A stretch of DNA of 22,238 bases, from assembly GCA_012270355.1 (NCBI GenBank), contig JAAXIL010000168.1, positions 1-22,238 of the forward strand, given 5' to 3'. Positions 1 to 8,648 of this stretch are shown here, in pieces (position 1 is the first letter of the stretch; each line of letters starts with the position of its first letter). Under the pieces are notes generated by a model. That model had not been told where the DNA came from. It did no database searches and saw nothing but the letters and a program-made list of their open reading frames with translations. This DNA comes from Psychrobacter sp. Lineage in GTDB: Bacteria > Pseudomonadota > Gammaproteobacteria > Pseudomonadales > Moraxellaceae. Both the position numbers and the translations under genes were made by a program.

Positions 1-107
1 GTCTGTCCCCAATTACGAATCGGCATCGTCCACTTAGCAGAGGCATTTAACATACCAACATACAATAATTTTAGCAAGCTGGTTTTATTCTGGTATCTTC
101 CTGCCTT
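1..107 (-). mobile_element. IS256-family (Mutator type) transposase, C-terminal fragment
   Basis: On the minus strand, a frame entering from base 107 and running off the left edge reads KAGRYQNKTSLLKLLY, then a stretch ending in KWTMPIRNWGQ. This Asn-Lys...LLKLLY...KWTMPIRNW pattern is typical of the last part of IS256/Mutator transposases, which excise and insert their element by a DDE mechanism. The frame meets a stop a few codons upstream, so only a C-terminal piece is in view and it cannot be active here. It abuts an unrelated IS3-type OrfA start. The family call rests on motif recall, not a search. Confidence 0.6.
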
Positions 108-174
108 GATCTTCAACCAGTTTAATGGCTTCTAGCTTAAATTCTTGGCTGTAGCGTCCGCGTTTGGTGGTCAT
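85..174 (-). mobile_element. IS3-family OrfA, truncated N-terminus
   Basis: A 29-codon frame starts at ATG 174-172 after a purine-rich ribosome site (GGAGAGAAG) and reads MTTKRGRYSQEFKLEAIKLV, then EDQGRKIPE and a TAA stop. The opening matches the start of IS3-type OrfA proteins (HTH_Tnp_1 domain), which bind element ends. A normal OrfA is about 90-110 residues, so this is a remnant. The break coincides with the start of the IS256-like piece, and the two frames overlap at about 85-107. Bases 175-278 may include the original IS end, but I see no convincing terminal inverted repeat. They hold no other recognisable gene. Confidence 0.55.
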
Positions 175-278
175 ATCTTCTCTCCAGTCTTGGTGATAGT
201 ATAACCTCTTATCTACTGTCCTATTTCATTATGCCACTACACATCGGTCATAACATAATGCCTATTCCTTTAACCCAA

Positions 279-3200
279 TTAAGCCCGCTTCGTCTCATGA
301 GCCACTGATTTTTCACCCCGTCCCGCCAGTCTGCGTAGAAAATTAGATAAATCATCCATCAAGGTATACACCATCGGAATGACAATCAAACTTAAAGAGG
401 TGGACGTGACCAAACCGCCAAGCACGGCGGCTGCCATTGGTTGTCGGAAGGTGGGGTCGGCACCGCCCCAACCAAACACAAGCGGCAACATACCTGCCCC
501 CATCGCAATGGTGGTCATGATGATGGGCTGTGCCCGTTTGCGACACGCATCAAGCAGGGCATCAAAGCGGCTTAATCCATGCTCATTTTCGGCGATGATG
601 GCGTAATCAACCAACAAAATTGAGTTTTTGGTGGCAATACCCATCAGCATGATGAAGCCAATCATCGATGGCATGGACAAGCTACTGCCCGTCAACACCA
701 ACCCGACAAATGCCCCACCAATCGACAACGGCAACGCCATTAAAATGGTGAAGGGTTGCAGGATTTTGCCAAACAGCAAAATGAGCACACCGAAGATGCA
801 GATGATGCCAACGGTCATGGCAACCAAAAACCCTGTGAATAATTCTGCCATGCTTTCGGCTTGCCCTTCATCGATGACAGTGATGCCCGCTGGCAAACTT
901 TGCATGCTCGGTAAGGCTTTGACCGCTTGCACCAAGTCGCCCAACTCACTGCCCTCTGGCATGACGCTAATTTTGATCGCCCGCTCACGGTTAAAGCGAT
1001 TGACCACCGAGGGTCCTGTGCCAAAGTCCAGTTCGGCAACTTCATTGACCCGAACGCCTGTGCTGTCGTTACCCGTACTCGGCACATACAAGTCACCAAG
1101 TTGGCTCACGTTGTCTTTGGCATCATCGGGTAGGCGTACCACGATTGGCACTTGTCGGGTGTCCAAATTCAGTTTGGACAGGGCTTGTTCATAATCACCT
1201 GAGGTCGCTACTCTGAGCGTATCGGCAATGCCGCTGGTCGTCACGCCCTGGTCTGCCATTGCCATACGGTCGGGCAAAATGGACAGCTCTTGACGTGGTA
1301 AACTTTTATTGCTGGTCACGTCGCCTGCGATGGCAAGCGTGCGAATCTCGTTCATCACTTGGTCAGCGGTTTGTTGCAACAATTCAGGGTTCGAGCTGGT
1401 GAGCGAGAAGCTATAGCCTGACTCGCCACTGCTTGATAAACCCACATCAAACCTAGCCCCTGGCACGTCTTTGACGACTTCGGTCAAGGTCGCTTCAATC
1501 TCAGTTTTGCTCGGACGGGTGCCTCTTGGGTCAAGCACAATGTCCAGACTGGCAGCATTTTCGCTGCCACTTTGGTTGGTGCTCGAATCCAAACTTGCGG
1601 CTTGCGGGTCGCCAATCGCCGCCAGCACACTGCTGACACCGTCCACTGCCAGCACTTTATCGCGTACGGCAGCCGTCACTGCTTCGGTATCTTCCAAACT
1701 CGCATCGGGGGTGAGGGTAATGCCGATGCGGCTTTGGTCAATGTCATTTTCGGGGATGAATGCGGTTGGTAAGAGTTTTACCAAACTAAGCGAGCCGACA
1801 AATAGCACCAGCGTGACCCCCAAAGTAAGCCAGCGATGGCGTAGCGTCCAAGCGACAGTTTTAAGATAAACATGCATGACCCGCCCAATTTTTGAAGAGT
1901 CATGCCCTGAGTCGGGTTTTAGAACATACGCCGCCATCATCGGGGTAATCAGACGAGCCACCATGAGCGATACAAAAATCGCAATTGCCGCCGTCCAACC
2001 AAACTGGCTAAAGAACTGCCCCACAATCCCGCTCATAAAAGCGGTTGGTAAAAAGACTGCAATCAGCGTAAAGGTCGTGGCGACCACCGCCAAACCAATC
2101 TCATCCGCCGCTTCCATCGCTGCCTGATAAGGCGTTTTGCCCATCCGCAAATGTCGCATGATGTTTTCTACCTCAACAATCGCATCATCGACGAGTACAC
2201 CGATGACCAGTGACAACGCCAACAGGCTGATGATGTTCAGGCTAAACCCGAGCAAATACATGCCCAAAAAGCTGGGAATGACCGACAACGGCAGAGCCAC
2301 TGCCGCCACAATCGTGGCTCGAAAATCCCGTAAAAACAAGAAGACCACAACCACCGCCAAAATACCGCCTTCAATCAGCATTCGTAGCGAGGCTTGATAA
2401 TCCTCATCAATTGGCGTGGCTCGGTCGAACACTTTTTCGATGTGATAATTGGGCATCTCAGTGGCAAGCTGGGCAATCTGAGCCTCCACCGCTTCAACGA
2501 CTTCGACTTCACTTGCCCCTCGAGAGCGGGTGACATTGAAGGCAACCACGGTTTCACCATCAAGTTTGGCGATGGAAGACGGATCAGCCGTGCCGTCGGT
2601 AATGGTCGCCATGCTACCAAGCGTTTGCGAGCCACCTGATGGCAATGCCACTTGCACGTCGGCAAGTTCCCGAGCGTTCTGCACTGCCCCAAGCACCCGA
2701 ATGGTCTGCGTGTCGCCGCCGACTTCGGTTTGTCCACCTGAGGCATCTTGCTGAATTCCCGTGATTTGCTGTGACAGTTGGGTGATGGGCAGGCGAGTGG
2801 CATTGAGTGTGGCGGGGTCAACGGCAACGGTCACTTGTCGCTCTAGCCCGCCCACCCGACTGACCGAACTGACGCCTTTAATGTCAGATAATCGTTTGGT
2901 AATGGTGTCATCCACAAACCACGACAAATCGGCAACACTGACGTTATCGGCGGAGACGGTATAGGTCACGACGGGCAACCCTGCCGTGGTGACTTTTGAG
3001 ATAATCGGGTCATTGGCGGCGGCAGGCAAATCGCCTTTGACCTCGCTGACTGCCGACCGTACGTCATCCACCGCCTCTTGTATGTCTTTTTCGAGTACAA
3101 ACTCGGTAGCAACCGTGACCGCCCCGGTTTGCACTGTGGTCCGAATGTGCTTTACACCCTCAATACTGGCGATTTTGTTTTCAATCTTTTTTGCCACGTC

Positions 3201-3389
3201 GTTTTCTAATTGGCTTGGCGATGCCCCTTGTAGCGTGACCGTCGTGATGACCCCAGGGAAATCAATGTCGGGAAACTGCTGCACCTTCATCTGCATAAAG
3301 CCATAAATCCCGCCCAGCGTCAGCAGGGTAAACAGCAAAATGGCCACCAACGGATTGCGGATGGAATAGGCGGAAACATTTAGGCTCAT
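279..3389 (-). CDS. RND-family (HAE1) efflux pump, inner-membrane subunit
   Basis: A 1036-residue proton-driven transporter of the AcrB/MexB superfamily, expected to export drugs, dyes or other amphiphiles as a trimer in the inner membrane. TM1 lies at about residues 11-31. The first large periplasmic loop is about 32-335, TM2-6 run to about 490, TM7 is near 520-540, the second loop follows, and TM8-12 lie in the last 180 residues. The proton-relay acidic pair is present as D401-D402 in GVLVDDAIVEVEN, and the TM10 lysine as K921 in GIATKNSILLVDYA. Length matches the family (about 1030-1050). Its start overlaps the adaptor stop by 4 bp (ATGA), so the two are translationally coupled. No outer-membrane factor gene is in the window, so a channel encoded elsewhere is presumably used. 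The substrate cannot be told from sequence. Stop codon is TAA. Confidence 0.93.
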   Translation of the reverse strand: MSLNVSAYSIRNPLVAILLFTLLTLGGIYGFMQMKVQQFPDIDFPGVITTVTLQGASPSQLENDVAKKIENKIASIEGVKHIRTTVQTGAVTVATEFVLEKDIQEAVDDVRSAVSEVKGDLPAAANDPIISKVTTAGLPVVTYTVSADNVSVADLSWFVDDTITKRLSDIKGVSSVSRVGGLERQVTVAVDPATLNATRLPITQLSQQITGIQQDASGGQTEVGGDTQTIRVLGAVQNARELADVQVALPSGGSQTLGSMATITDGTADPSSIAKLDGETVVAFNVTRSRGASEVEVVEAVEAQIAQLATEMPNYHIEKVFDRATPIDEDYQASLRMLIEGGILAVVVVFLFLRDFRATIVAAVALPLSVIPSFLGMYLLGFSLNIISLLALSLVIGVLVDDAIVEVENIMRHLRMGKTPYQAAMEAADEIGLAVVATTFTLIAVFLPTAFMSGIVGQFFSQFGWTAAIAIFVSLMVARLITPMMAAYVLKPDSGHDSSKIGRVMHVYLKTVAWTLRHRWLTLGVTLVLFVGSLSLVKLLPTAFIPENDIDQSRIGITLTPDASLEDTEAVTAAVRDKVLAVDGVSSVLAAIGDPQAASLDSSTNQSGSENAASLDIVLDPRGTRPSKTEIEATLTEVVKDVPGARFDVGLSSSGESGYSFSLTSSNPELLQQTADQVMNEIRTLAIAGDVTSNKSLPRQELSILPDRMAMADQGVTTSGIADTLRVATSGDYEQALSKLNLDTRQVPIVVRLPDDAKDNVSQLGDLYVPSTGNDSTGVRVNEVAELDFGTGPSVVNRFNRERAIKISVMPEGSELGDLVQAVKALPSMQSLPAGITVIDEGQAESMAELFTGFLVAMTVGIICIFGVLILLFGKILQPFTILMALPLSIGGAFVGLVLTGSSLSMPSMIGFIMLMGIATKNSILLVDYAIIAENEHGLSRFDALLDACRKRAQPIIMTTIAMGAGMLPLVFGWGGADPTFRQPMAAAVLGGLVTSTSLSLIVIPMVYTLMDDLSNFLRRLAGRGEKSVAHETKRA

Positions 3390-4696
3390 GACGCATCACC
3401 CTTGACTGTGGCAGTGCCATTCGAGTTGTCATCGGCAAGTCGGACGATGTCACCATCATTCAAGAAACTGCCACCTTGCCTTACGATGTTGCCATCGCCT
3501 TTGAGCGGTTCATTGAGCACCACACGGTCGCCAATGCGTTCACCCAAATTCACTTTGGTTTTTTGTACCTTATACACGGTGTTGCGGTCAGCATCTTTGA
3601 CTGCCATGACCTGCATCACATATTCATAGCCATCCTCACTCACCACACTACTGACAGGAATGGTGAGGTCAGACTCTTGCCCGAGATTAAACGTGCCTCG
3701 CTGATACATACCTGCTCGCACGTTGGGGTGTGGGGCGAGGGTGGCATAAATGGTGATTTGGCGACTGCCTTGCTCGGCAACGGGGGCAATGCGAGTGACT
3801 TTGCCTTGCACGCTTTGATTATTAGGCAGTTCGACGGTGACGGGCGTGCCAACATTGATAGCCCCAACCTTATTTGGGTCAACTTGGGCTTGCCATTCGA
3901 GCACCCCACCTTCGATGATGGTAAACAGGGGGGCTTGCCCTGGCACCGAGCCAACATTCGCCGTTTTTTCACTGATGATGCCACTGACGGGGGCGGTGAC
4001 GTTGGCGTTATCCATGTTGAGGCGTTGTGTGTCAAGTCGAGCTTTAGCGGCTGCCACTGAAGCTGCCGCTTGTCTTGCGGTTGACACATAACGGTCGGCT
4101 TCTTGCTCGCTCACCGCTTGCATTTCAACGAGTGGCAAAATGCGATCAGCGTCCTTTTTGGCGAGATCAAAGCGGGTTTCGGCTTCTGCCAAATCAGCGG
4201 TCGCTTGGATATTTTGTTGCTTGAGGGCATCGTTATCGAACACCGCCAACACTTGCCCCTGCTTCACTCGGTCGCCTTCTTGCACCAATACTTCATCAAT
4301 CGCCACGCCGTTAATTTTACCGTTGACCGTTGCTACGTTTTTGGGGCTGATTGTACCGTCCGCACTGAGCGTATCGTCAATTATTGAGCGGGTCGGCGTT
4401 ACGGTTTCCACCGTTAAGACAGGCTTGCCGTCTGCCGCGTTGCCATCGGCAGGTGATGCAGTCACTGTCTTTTCCGTGACGCCTGTTGCGGTGGCAATTT
4501 GTGGGGTCACGTCTCGTTCGGCAACGTCATTTTGAGCAGCCTCTACCTCACTGGTTTGCTGATTTGCCCACCATCTGCCCGCCAGCACTCCAATGGCAAG
4601 CATCGCGAGCATTGCAGGAATTAGCCATAACCAATTGGGGCGAGCCGATGTGCTTGCGGTATAAGGTTGGCTGTGTCTGTCCTCGTGGTCATGCAC
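3386..4696 (-). CDS. RND efflux periplasmic adaptor (membrane fusion protein)
   Basis: This is the HlyD/AcrA-like adaptor that joins the RND pump to an outer-membrane channel. From the GTG at 4696 it is 436 residues. A membrane anchor lies at about residues 22-41 (LWLIPAMLAMLAIGVLAGRW), with no lipobox, so it is anchored by a helix rather than by lipid. A biotinyl-lipoyl-like first half follows (VDEVLVQEGDRVKQGQ), then an Ala/Gln-rich helical hairpin, the second lipoyl half (APVSGIISEKTANVGS) and beta-barrel domains. It is the first gene of the operon and overlaps the pump by 4 bp. The start is doubtful. GTG 4696 lacks a ribosome site, and the same frame continues upstream for 28 codons to a TAA at 4783-4781 and beyond it to an ATG at 4894. 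The ancestral gene was probably longer. Confidence 0.88.
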   Translation of the reverse strand: MHDHEDRHSQPYTASTSARPNWLWLIPAMLAMLAIGVLAGRWWANQQTSEVEAAQNDVAERDVTPQIATATGVTEKTVTASPADGNAADGKPVLTVETVTPTRSIIDDTLSADGTISPKNVATVNGKINGVAIDEVLVQEGDRVKQGQVLAVFDNDALKQQNIQATADLAEAETRFDLAKKDADRILPLVEMQAVSEQEADRYVSTARQAAASVAAAKARLDTQRLNMDNANVTAPVSGIISEKTANVGSVPGQAPLFTIIEGGVLEWQAQVDPNKVGAINVGTPVTVELPNNQSVQGKVTRIAPVAEQGSRQITIYATLAPHPNVRAGMYQRGTFNLGQESDLTIPVSSVVSEDGYEYVMQVMAVKDADRNTVYKVQKTKVNLGERIGDRVVLNEPLKGDGNIVRQGGSFLNDGDIVRLADDNSNGTATVKGDAS

Positions 4697-4780
4697 ATGG
4701 TAGGCGGCATACGGATTGGCATCTGTCTGGTTCGCCGTGTTTGTATGCTCTGCCGTTTGGCTATCTACAGCGTCAGGCTT

Positions 4781-4894
4781 TTACGACTTTTGCAAATGCT
4801 CGGCTGAGGTGGACAAGTTATCAGGATTGTTAATCTTATCGTTGTTAATGTCATCGGGGTTGGCGATGTTATCGGGGCGTTCTGGATTGGTCAT
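4781..4894 (-). pseudogene. Interrupted N-terminal leader of the RND adaptor
   Basis: From ATG 4894-4892 a 37-codon frame reads MTNPERPDNIANPDDINNDK and ends ...SAEHLQKS at TAA 4783-4781. After the stop the same frame continues with KPDAVDSQTAEHTNTANQ and joins the adaptor without any shift. Both sides share the same Asn/Asp/Thr-rich, disordered composition. That suggests one cytoplasmic leader split by a nonsense change. A weak GTGAGA lies upstream as a possible ribosome site. Alternatives are a real short leader peptide or a sequencing error. Confidence 0.5.
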
Positions 4895-5081
4895 AGAATG
4901 TCTCACGGCAGCAAAATTGACGTGTTGGGTATGATAATAAGATATATAACAGGCATGAAAGGTTACAAAATACCTTGATTATACGCCAAAAATGCGACAA
5001 CGGTTGAGCCCTGTTGTAAACTGTGCTTTCACTCAGTTTTCAAACCCAGTTACAAAACCGATTTATAGAACCTATCCCATC
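4895..5081. promoter_or_regulatory. Divergent intergenic region, efflux operon / glycosylase gene
   Basis: This AT-rich stretch separates the minus-strand efflux operon from the plus-strand glycosylase gene. On the minus strand a perfect TATAAT -10 hexamer lies at 4983-4978, about 85 bases before ATG 4894, but no good -35 sits at normal spacing. On the plus strand a TTGACG (4917-4922) resembles a -35, without a clear -10. An in-frame ATG at 4992 could extend the glycosylase by 30 residues. I see no operator palindrome and no local regulator gene. Confidence 0.3.
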
Positions 5082-5768
5082 ATGCCAAAAACCACTGCCA
5101 ATCCTAACGCTACAAACAATGTTTCAAACAATGCCACCACCAATAAAACGCATAAACCTAGAGCCAAGCCCATCGAAACCCACCCATTTGCCCCTGTGCT
5201 CACGCCTAATGCCGACGTATTGATGATGGGCACATTTCCGCCAACGTCCGACAAGTGGGGCATGACGTTTCATTACCCCAACTTTAATAATGACATGTGG
5301 CGGATTTATGGAGCCGTATTTTTTGGCGATAAAGCTCACTTTCGGGCGATGGATGAGCAGGGCGAGCCAAAAAAAGGCTTTGATGCAGATAAAATACGTG
5401 CTTTTATGTCCGAGCGAGGCATCGCTTCATGCCCAACAGTAAAACGAGCGATTCGTGAACAGGGTAATGCGTCGGACAAGTTTTTGACGGTGGTGGAAAC
5501 GGTAAATTTGGGTGAGGTGCTTAAGCAGTTGCCAAATTTGCACGCCATCTTTACGACAGGGGGCAAAGCCACTGAAGTCTTATTGGACATGTTACCTGAA
5601 GATGAGCGACCTAAATTGCCAAAAACCAATGCGACGATTGATTATGACTTTGCAGGACGACACCTGACGCTTACTCGCTTGCCCTCTACTTCGAGAGCCT
5701 ACCCTCTCAAATTTGAAAAAAAAGTCGAGGCATATCGGGCATTTTTTGAGCGAGTGGGGAAGGTGTGA
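5082..5768 (+). CDS. Uracil-DNA glycosylase family protein (Mug/TDG-like)
   Basis: A predicted single-domain DNA repair enzyme of the UDG fold, expected to remove uracil or mismatched bases from DNA. The first motif region reads VLMMGTFPPTSDKWGMTFHY followed by PNFNNDMWRIYG, resembling the pattern of a glycine loop then Tyr/His...Asn..(F/M)W that lines the base pocket. The late motif is LPSTSRAYPLKFEKK, similar to the substrate-grasping Pro-Ser-Thr-Ser loop of Mug-like proteins. From ATG 5082 it has 228 residues. The ATG at 4992 would give 258 by adding a low-complexity leader, and neither has a good ribosome site. About 30 Asn/Thr-rich residues precede the domain. It converges on hemD, 41 bases away. 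Exact base specificity and subfamily are not readable by eye. Confidence 0.7.
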   Translation: MPKTTANPNATNNVSNNATTNKTHKPRAKPIETHPFAPVLTPNADVLMMGTFPPTSDKWGMTFHYPNFNNDMWRIYGAVFFGDKAHFRAMDEQGEPKKGFDADKIRAFMSERGIASCPTVKRAIREQGNASDKFLTVVETVNLGEVLKQLPNLHAIFTTGGKATEVLLDMLPEDERPKLPKTNATIDYDFAGRHLTLTRLPSTSRAYPLKFEKKVEAYRAFFERVGKV

Positions 5769-5809
5769 AAAGTGTTTTTGAAGGGATTAGGACAATGAAA
5801 GTTAATACG

Positions 5810-6628
5810 TCAACCAAATTTTATACCCTTTAAAACCGTTTGAGGGTTTAAATTATCAATTTGCACAACGTCCAACCCGACTTGTCTTAAACGATTGCTT
5901 AACCGCTCGCCTAAAGTCAGATAAACAAAGTCGGTGAGTTGCCAAGCGTGAGGGTGAGGTTCGCTTGCTTCGTTTTCCTCACTTCTCTGATTCATCACCG
6001 TCTGCCAATGTCCATACGCCTCGCCACTACTAATGAGTAAAAAAGTTTGGCGTTGTGGGTTTAGCTGGTTAAATAGCGTTGCCAAAGTCTCGGGTAAATC
6101 ATGAGGGCATTGCCTTTCATACCAAGCAATGCTATCGACCTGTACGCCTCGCTTTATCAAATCGTCGCTGAGCAGTTGCCGACCGCCTTGACCTCGCCAG
6201 ATTAACACTCGATTGCCCGCCTTTAATGTCGCCAACTCAGGCAGTTGCATCATGCCCTCGTTGCTGCTCTCGGTTGGACAAACCACTTGCCAGCCCACCT
6301 GCGTTAAAACCTGAGCCGTTTTTGCACCCACCGCAATCACAGGGCAATTTGGTATAAAGTTTTTGCCACAGCTCAAAAGCCCCATTTCGGCTGCAGTTGC
6401 GCTAATCACCCCCACCGCATGATAACTTTTTCCCTCAATTTCTTTGCCAATTAAACACTGTTGATAACTCGTTTCGGTGTCGGTCAGGACAAGAGGTTCT
6501 AAGGCTAATAACGGCAACTCATAAACGGCAATACTGTGCTGAAGAAAAAAAGCGGTCAATGCCCCTGCCCGTTCTCGGGGGCGGGTGTTGATAAATTGAG
6601 CGATAGGTTGGGTTGAGTTCTTCAGCAT
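5810..6628 (-). CDS. hemD: Uroporphyrinogen-III synthase
   Basis: This cytosolic enzyme cyclises hydroxymethylbilane, inverting ring D, to uroporphyrinogen III, the common precursor of haem and sirohaem. It has 272 residues (E. coli about 246). The N-terminus INTRPRERAGALTAFFLQHS fits the family opening (Asn-Thr-Arg-Pro then a helix), followed by VYELPLLALEPL. The middle VISATAAEMGLL and PVIAVGAKTAQVL, then NRVLIWRGQGGRQLLSDDL, fit the two-lobed HemD fold. HemD sequences diverge strongly, so position matters: it begins 3 bases after the hemC stop and is clearly co-transcribed. No Shine-Dalgarno is visible, in line with coupling to hemC. In many relatives hemX/hemY follow; here a convergent glycosylase gene does. 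Confidence 0.88.
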   Translation of the reverse strand: MLKNSTQPIAQFINTRPRERAGALTAFFLQHSIAVYELPLLALEPLVLTDTETSYQQCLIGKEIEGKSYHAVGVISATAAEMGLLSCGKNFIPNCPVIAVGAKTAQVLTQVGWQVVCPTESSNEGMMQLPELATLKAGNRVLIWRGQGGRQLLSDDLIKRGVQVDSIAWYERQCPHDLPETLATLFNQLNPQRQTFLLISSGEAYGHWQTVMNQRSEENEASEPHPHAWQLTDFVYLTLGERLSNRLRQVGLDVVQIDNLNPQTVLKGIKFG

Positions 6629-6631
6629 TGA

Positions 6632-7621
6632 TTAAGCTTTACGATAGATTTCAGCCAAAATCTTATTCGCCCCCAACTGCATCAACTCATCGGCGACGGC
6701 AATGCCTAAGTCATTGGCATGGCGTTCATCAACCTCTGAATTACCTACTAACAAAATCCGCTTATCGGCTTTAAGTAAGGTTTTGCCGTCGACACTACCC
6801 ACCCGACCCCGCAACCACAATTTGCGGTCATCCGCTTGATCCTCAAGCACTGCAAATCCCGCAATCGACAATTGGCATCCGCCATGCAAATGTCGATTAA
6901 ACGCCCGTTCGGCAAGCAGTCGCAAACGAGCATCAGCATCATTGAGCGGAGCTAATAGGTTTAGCACGGCTTCATCATCGCCTCGGCACTCTACCGCCAG
7001 TGCCCCTTGCCCAACCGCAGGCAAGCTGACCTCAATATCTAACTCATGCTTGATGCGAGCTTCCAGCCCCATGCGGGTTAAGCCACTGGTTGCCAAAATA
7101 ATCGCATCATAGCTATCATCGTTATTGGTTGCATCCAATTTGCCGAGCCGAGTGCCTAGATTGCCTCGCAAGGTTTTGATGTGCAAGTCAGGGCGATAAC
7201 TCAGCAATTGAGCTTGCCGACGCAAACTCGCCGTGCCGACCACTGCCCCTTGTGGCAAGTCATCAAGATGCTCAAACTGATTGGAAATAAACGCATCGGT
7301 CGGGGCTTCCCGCTCGCAATACGCCCCAAGCATCAAGCCGTCTGGCAAGTCCATCGGCACATCTTTGAGCGAATGCACAGCAATGTCTGCTCGCCCTTCA
7401 TACAAGGCTTGCTCCAGTTCTTTGACAAACAACCCTTTGCCCCCAATTTTGGCGAGGGGCGTGTCCAATATTTTGTCACCTCGGGTGACCATGGTCACCA
7501 ATTCAACCTTCAAGTTGGGATATAACGCCTCAAGTCGAGCTTTGATGTGTTCGGCTTGCCATAGAGCGAGCGGGCTTTGACGGGTGGCGATGTTAAGATG
7601 AGTAAGTTCTATATTAGGCAT
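6632..7621 (-). CDS. hemC: Hydroxymethylbilane synthase (porphobilinogen deaminase)
   Basis: Joins four porphobilinogen molecules into hydroxymethylbilane using a covalent dipyrromethane cofactor. The N-terminus [19 protein letters not shown] is the family signature. The cofactor-carrying cysteine is in [12 protein letters not shown], and other conserved blocks are [26 protein letters not shown] and RGNLGTRL. I place the start at ATG 7621, giving 329 residues (E. coli 313). An upstream ATG at 7711 would add 30 hydrophobic residues and run through a terminator hairpin, so I reject it. No clear ribosome site precedes 7621, where the leader is pyrimidine-rich. hemD follows 3 bases later. The terminator after algR suggests hemC has its own promoter; TTGACT with a short spacer to TATAGG around the hairpin is one weak candidate. 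Confidence 0.95.
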   Translation of the reverse strand: MPNIELTHLNIATRQSPLALWQAEHIKARLEALYPNLKVELVTMVTRGDKILDTPLAKIGGKGLFVKELEQALYEGRADIAVHSLKDVPMDLPDGLMLGAYCEREAPTDAFISNQFEHLDDLPQGAVVGTASLRRQAQLLSYRPDLHIKTLRGNLGTRLGKLDATNNDDSYDAIILATSGLTRMGLEARIKHELDIEVSLPAVGQGALAVECRGDDEAVLNLLAPLNDADARLRLLAERAFNRHLHGGCQLSIAGFAVLEDQADDRKLWLRGRVGSVDGKTLLKADKRILLVGNSEVDERHANDLGIAVADELMQLGANKILAEIYRKA

Positions 7622-7675
7622 AATAAATAATAAAGGGAAGGGAAGAGGTTGTTTAGAGGATAATGCGATACATAT

Positions 7676-7699
7676 AAAAAACACCCTATAAAAGGGTGT
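7676..7699 (-). terminator. Intrinsic terminator after algR
   Basis: Arms ACACCCT (7681-7687) and AGGGTGT (7693-7699) form a perfect 7-bp stem with a 5-base loop. Read on the minus strand the hairpin is followed by six T (7681-7676). It sits about 30 bases after the algR stop and before hemC, so it should end algZ-algR transcription, at least in part. Confidence 0.7.
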
Positions 7700-7729
7700 G
7701 TACAAAGTCAACTAGACTTATAAGTTGAA

Positions 7730-8467
7730 TCAGATATTTTGAATTTTTTCTCGAAGCACGGGCACATGGCGACGGCTGACGGAGAGTTTTTCATCAAGTC
7801 CCTTAAAGCACACTTGATATTGTCCTGATTCGACAGTTTCTAACAACTCAAGATAGTCTAGATTGATCAGTGCATTACGGTGAATGCGAAATAATTGATC
7901 TTCAAACTCTTGCTCAAGCTCTTTTAGGGTGTCATCGATGAGGACAACGCCGTCTTTGTGCCGTACTTTGACGTATTTTTGGTCGGCAGTGAAATAATAG
8001 ATGTCAGATAAGGCAATCAATTCTACGCCGCGATGCGTACGAGCGGCAATGTGTTGACGAACAGGACGAGCTTCTGGGTCTTCGAGTTTACGCAGCTCAT
8101 TGAGCTGAGCGGCATTAAGGCTACTGGCTTTGTTTAATGCCTCAATCAATTCATCTTTATTGGCAGGTTTGAGCAGATAACCCACCGCATTGGCTTTGAA
8201 AGCAGCAATGGCATAATGATCATACGCAGTCACAAAAATAATGGCGGGTGGATGCTCAAGCTCATTTAAGTGATTGGCACAGCGTACCCCGTCCATTTCA
8301 GGCATACGAATGTCGAGCAGCACCACATCGGGCTGATGTTCTTTCACCAAATCAATGGCTTGTACGCCTGTCGAGGCGTGAGCCACAACCTCATGCCCAG
8401 CTTCTTTGACAATACGGTTTAGTCGCTCTCTTGCTAATGGTTCATCGTCACAAACGACCACTCTCAT
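7730..8467 (-). CDS. algR: LytTR-family response regulator, AlgR-like
   Basis: A 245-residue cytosolic regulator with an N-terminal receiver and a C-terminal LytTR DNA-binding domain. Receiver residues are visible: acidic pair D7-D8, phospho-acceptor D52 in VVLLDIRMPEMDG, T80 in FVTAYD and K100 in YLLKPANK. LytTR covers about 140-240 with FRIHRNALINLDYLELL and KLSVSRRHVPVLRE. In Pseudomonas, AlgR controls alginate, type IV pili and virulence genes; the target set here is unknown. A strong AAGGAG lies 7 bases before ATG 8467. Gene order algZ-algR-hemC-hemD beside argH matches the Pseudomonas locus and supports the name. A terminator follows the gene. Confidence 0.9.
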   Translation of the reverse strand: MRVVVCDDEPLARERLNRIVKEAGHEVVAHASTGVQAIDLVKEHQPDVVLLDIRMPEMDGVRCANHLNELEHPPAIIFVTAYDHYAIAAFKANAVGYLLKPANKDELIEALNKASSLNAAQLNELRKLEDPEARPVRQHIAARTHRGVELIALSDIYYFTADQKYVKVRHKDGVVLIDDTLKELEQEFEDQLFRIHRNALINLDYLELLETVESGQYQVCFKGLDEKLSVSRRHVPVLREKIQNI

Positions 8468-8512
8468 ATGACCACTCCTTGATTTGATGTTGGCAATGCC
8501 ATGACCTTATTC

Positions 8513-8542
8513 ATTATTGTTATCGACGAGATACCTCGCCAA
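8513..8542 (-). promoter_or_regulatory. Predicted sigma-70 promoter for algR
   Basis: On the minus strand a -35 TTGGCG (8542-8537) and a -10 AATAAT (8518-8513, 5 of 6) are 18 bases apart. They lie in the 181-base gap between algZ and algR, leaving a leader of about 40 bases. The gap also contains a small imperfect inverted repeat (CGAG-GTAT-CTCG) inside the spacer. This would let algR be expressed apart from algZ. It rests on pattern matching only. Confidence 0.4.
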
Positions 8543-8648
8543 TAAACCCTAAACGTTTATCGCAAAATTTACACATCTTGTCCTCAATTTTTTAATATAT
8601 TAGCATGATTCTTTGTGATAAACAGTGAAAACTTGAGTTTACCTATCG

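Noticed and set aside
628..1194. 188-codon plus-strand frame inside the RND pump gene
   Set aside because: Antisense shadow of a well-supported gene; the translation has no recognisable domain and other such frames occur throughout this gene.
3476..4060. 194-codon plus-strand frame inside the adaptor gene
   Set aside because: Antisense shadow with no ribosome site or family motif; the minus-strand adaptor explains the sequence.
7622..7711. 30-residue N-terminal extension of HemC
   Set aside because: It would translate through a clear intrinsic terminator, and HemC homology begins just after ATG 7621.
8521..8540. Small inverted repeat upstream of algR as an autoregulatory LytTR site
   Set aside because: LytTR proteins bind direct repeats of about 9 bases; this is a 4-bp inverted repeat and no matching direct repeat was seen.
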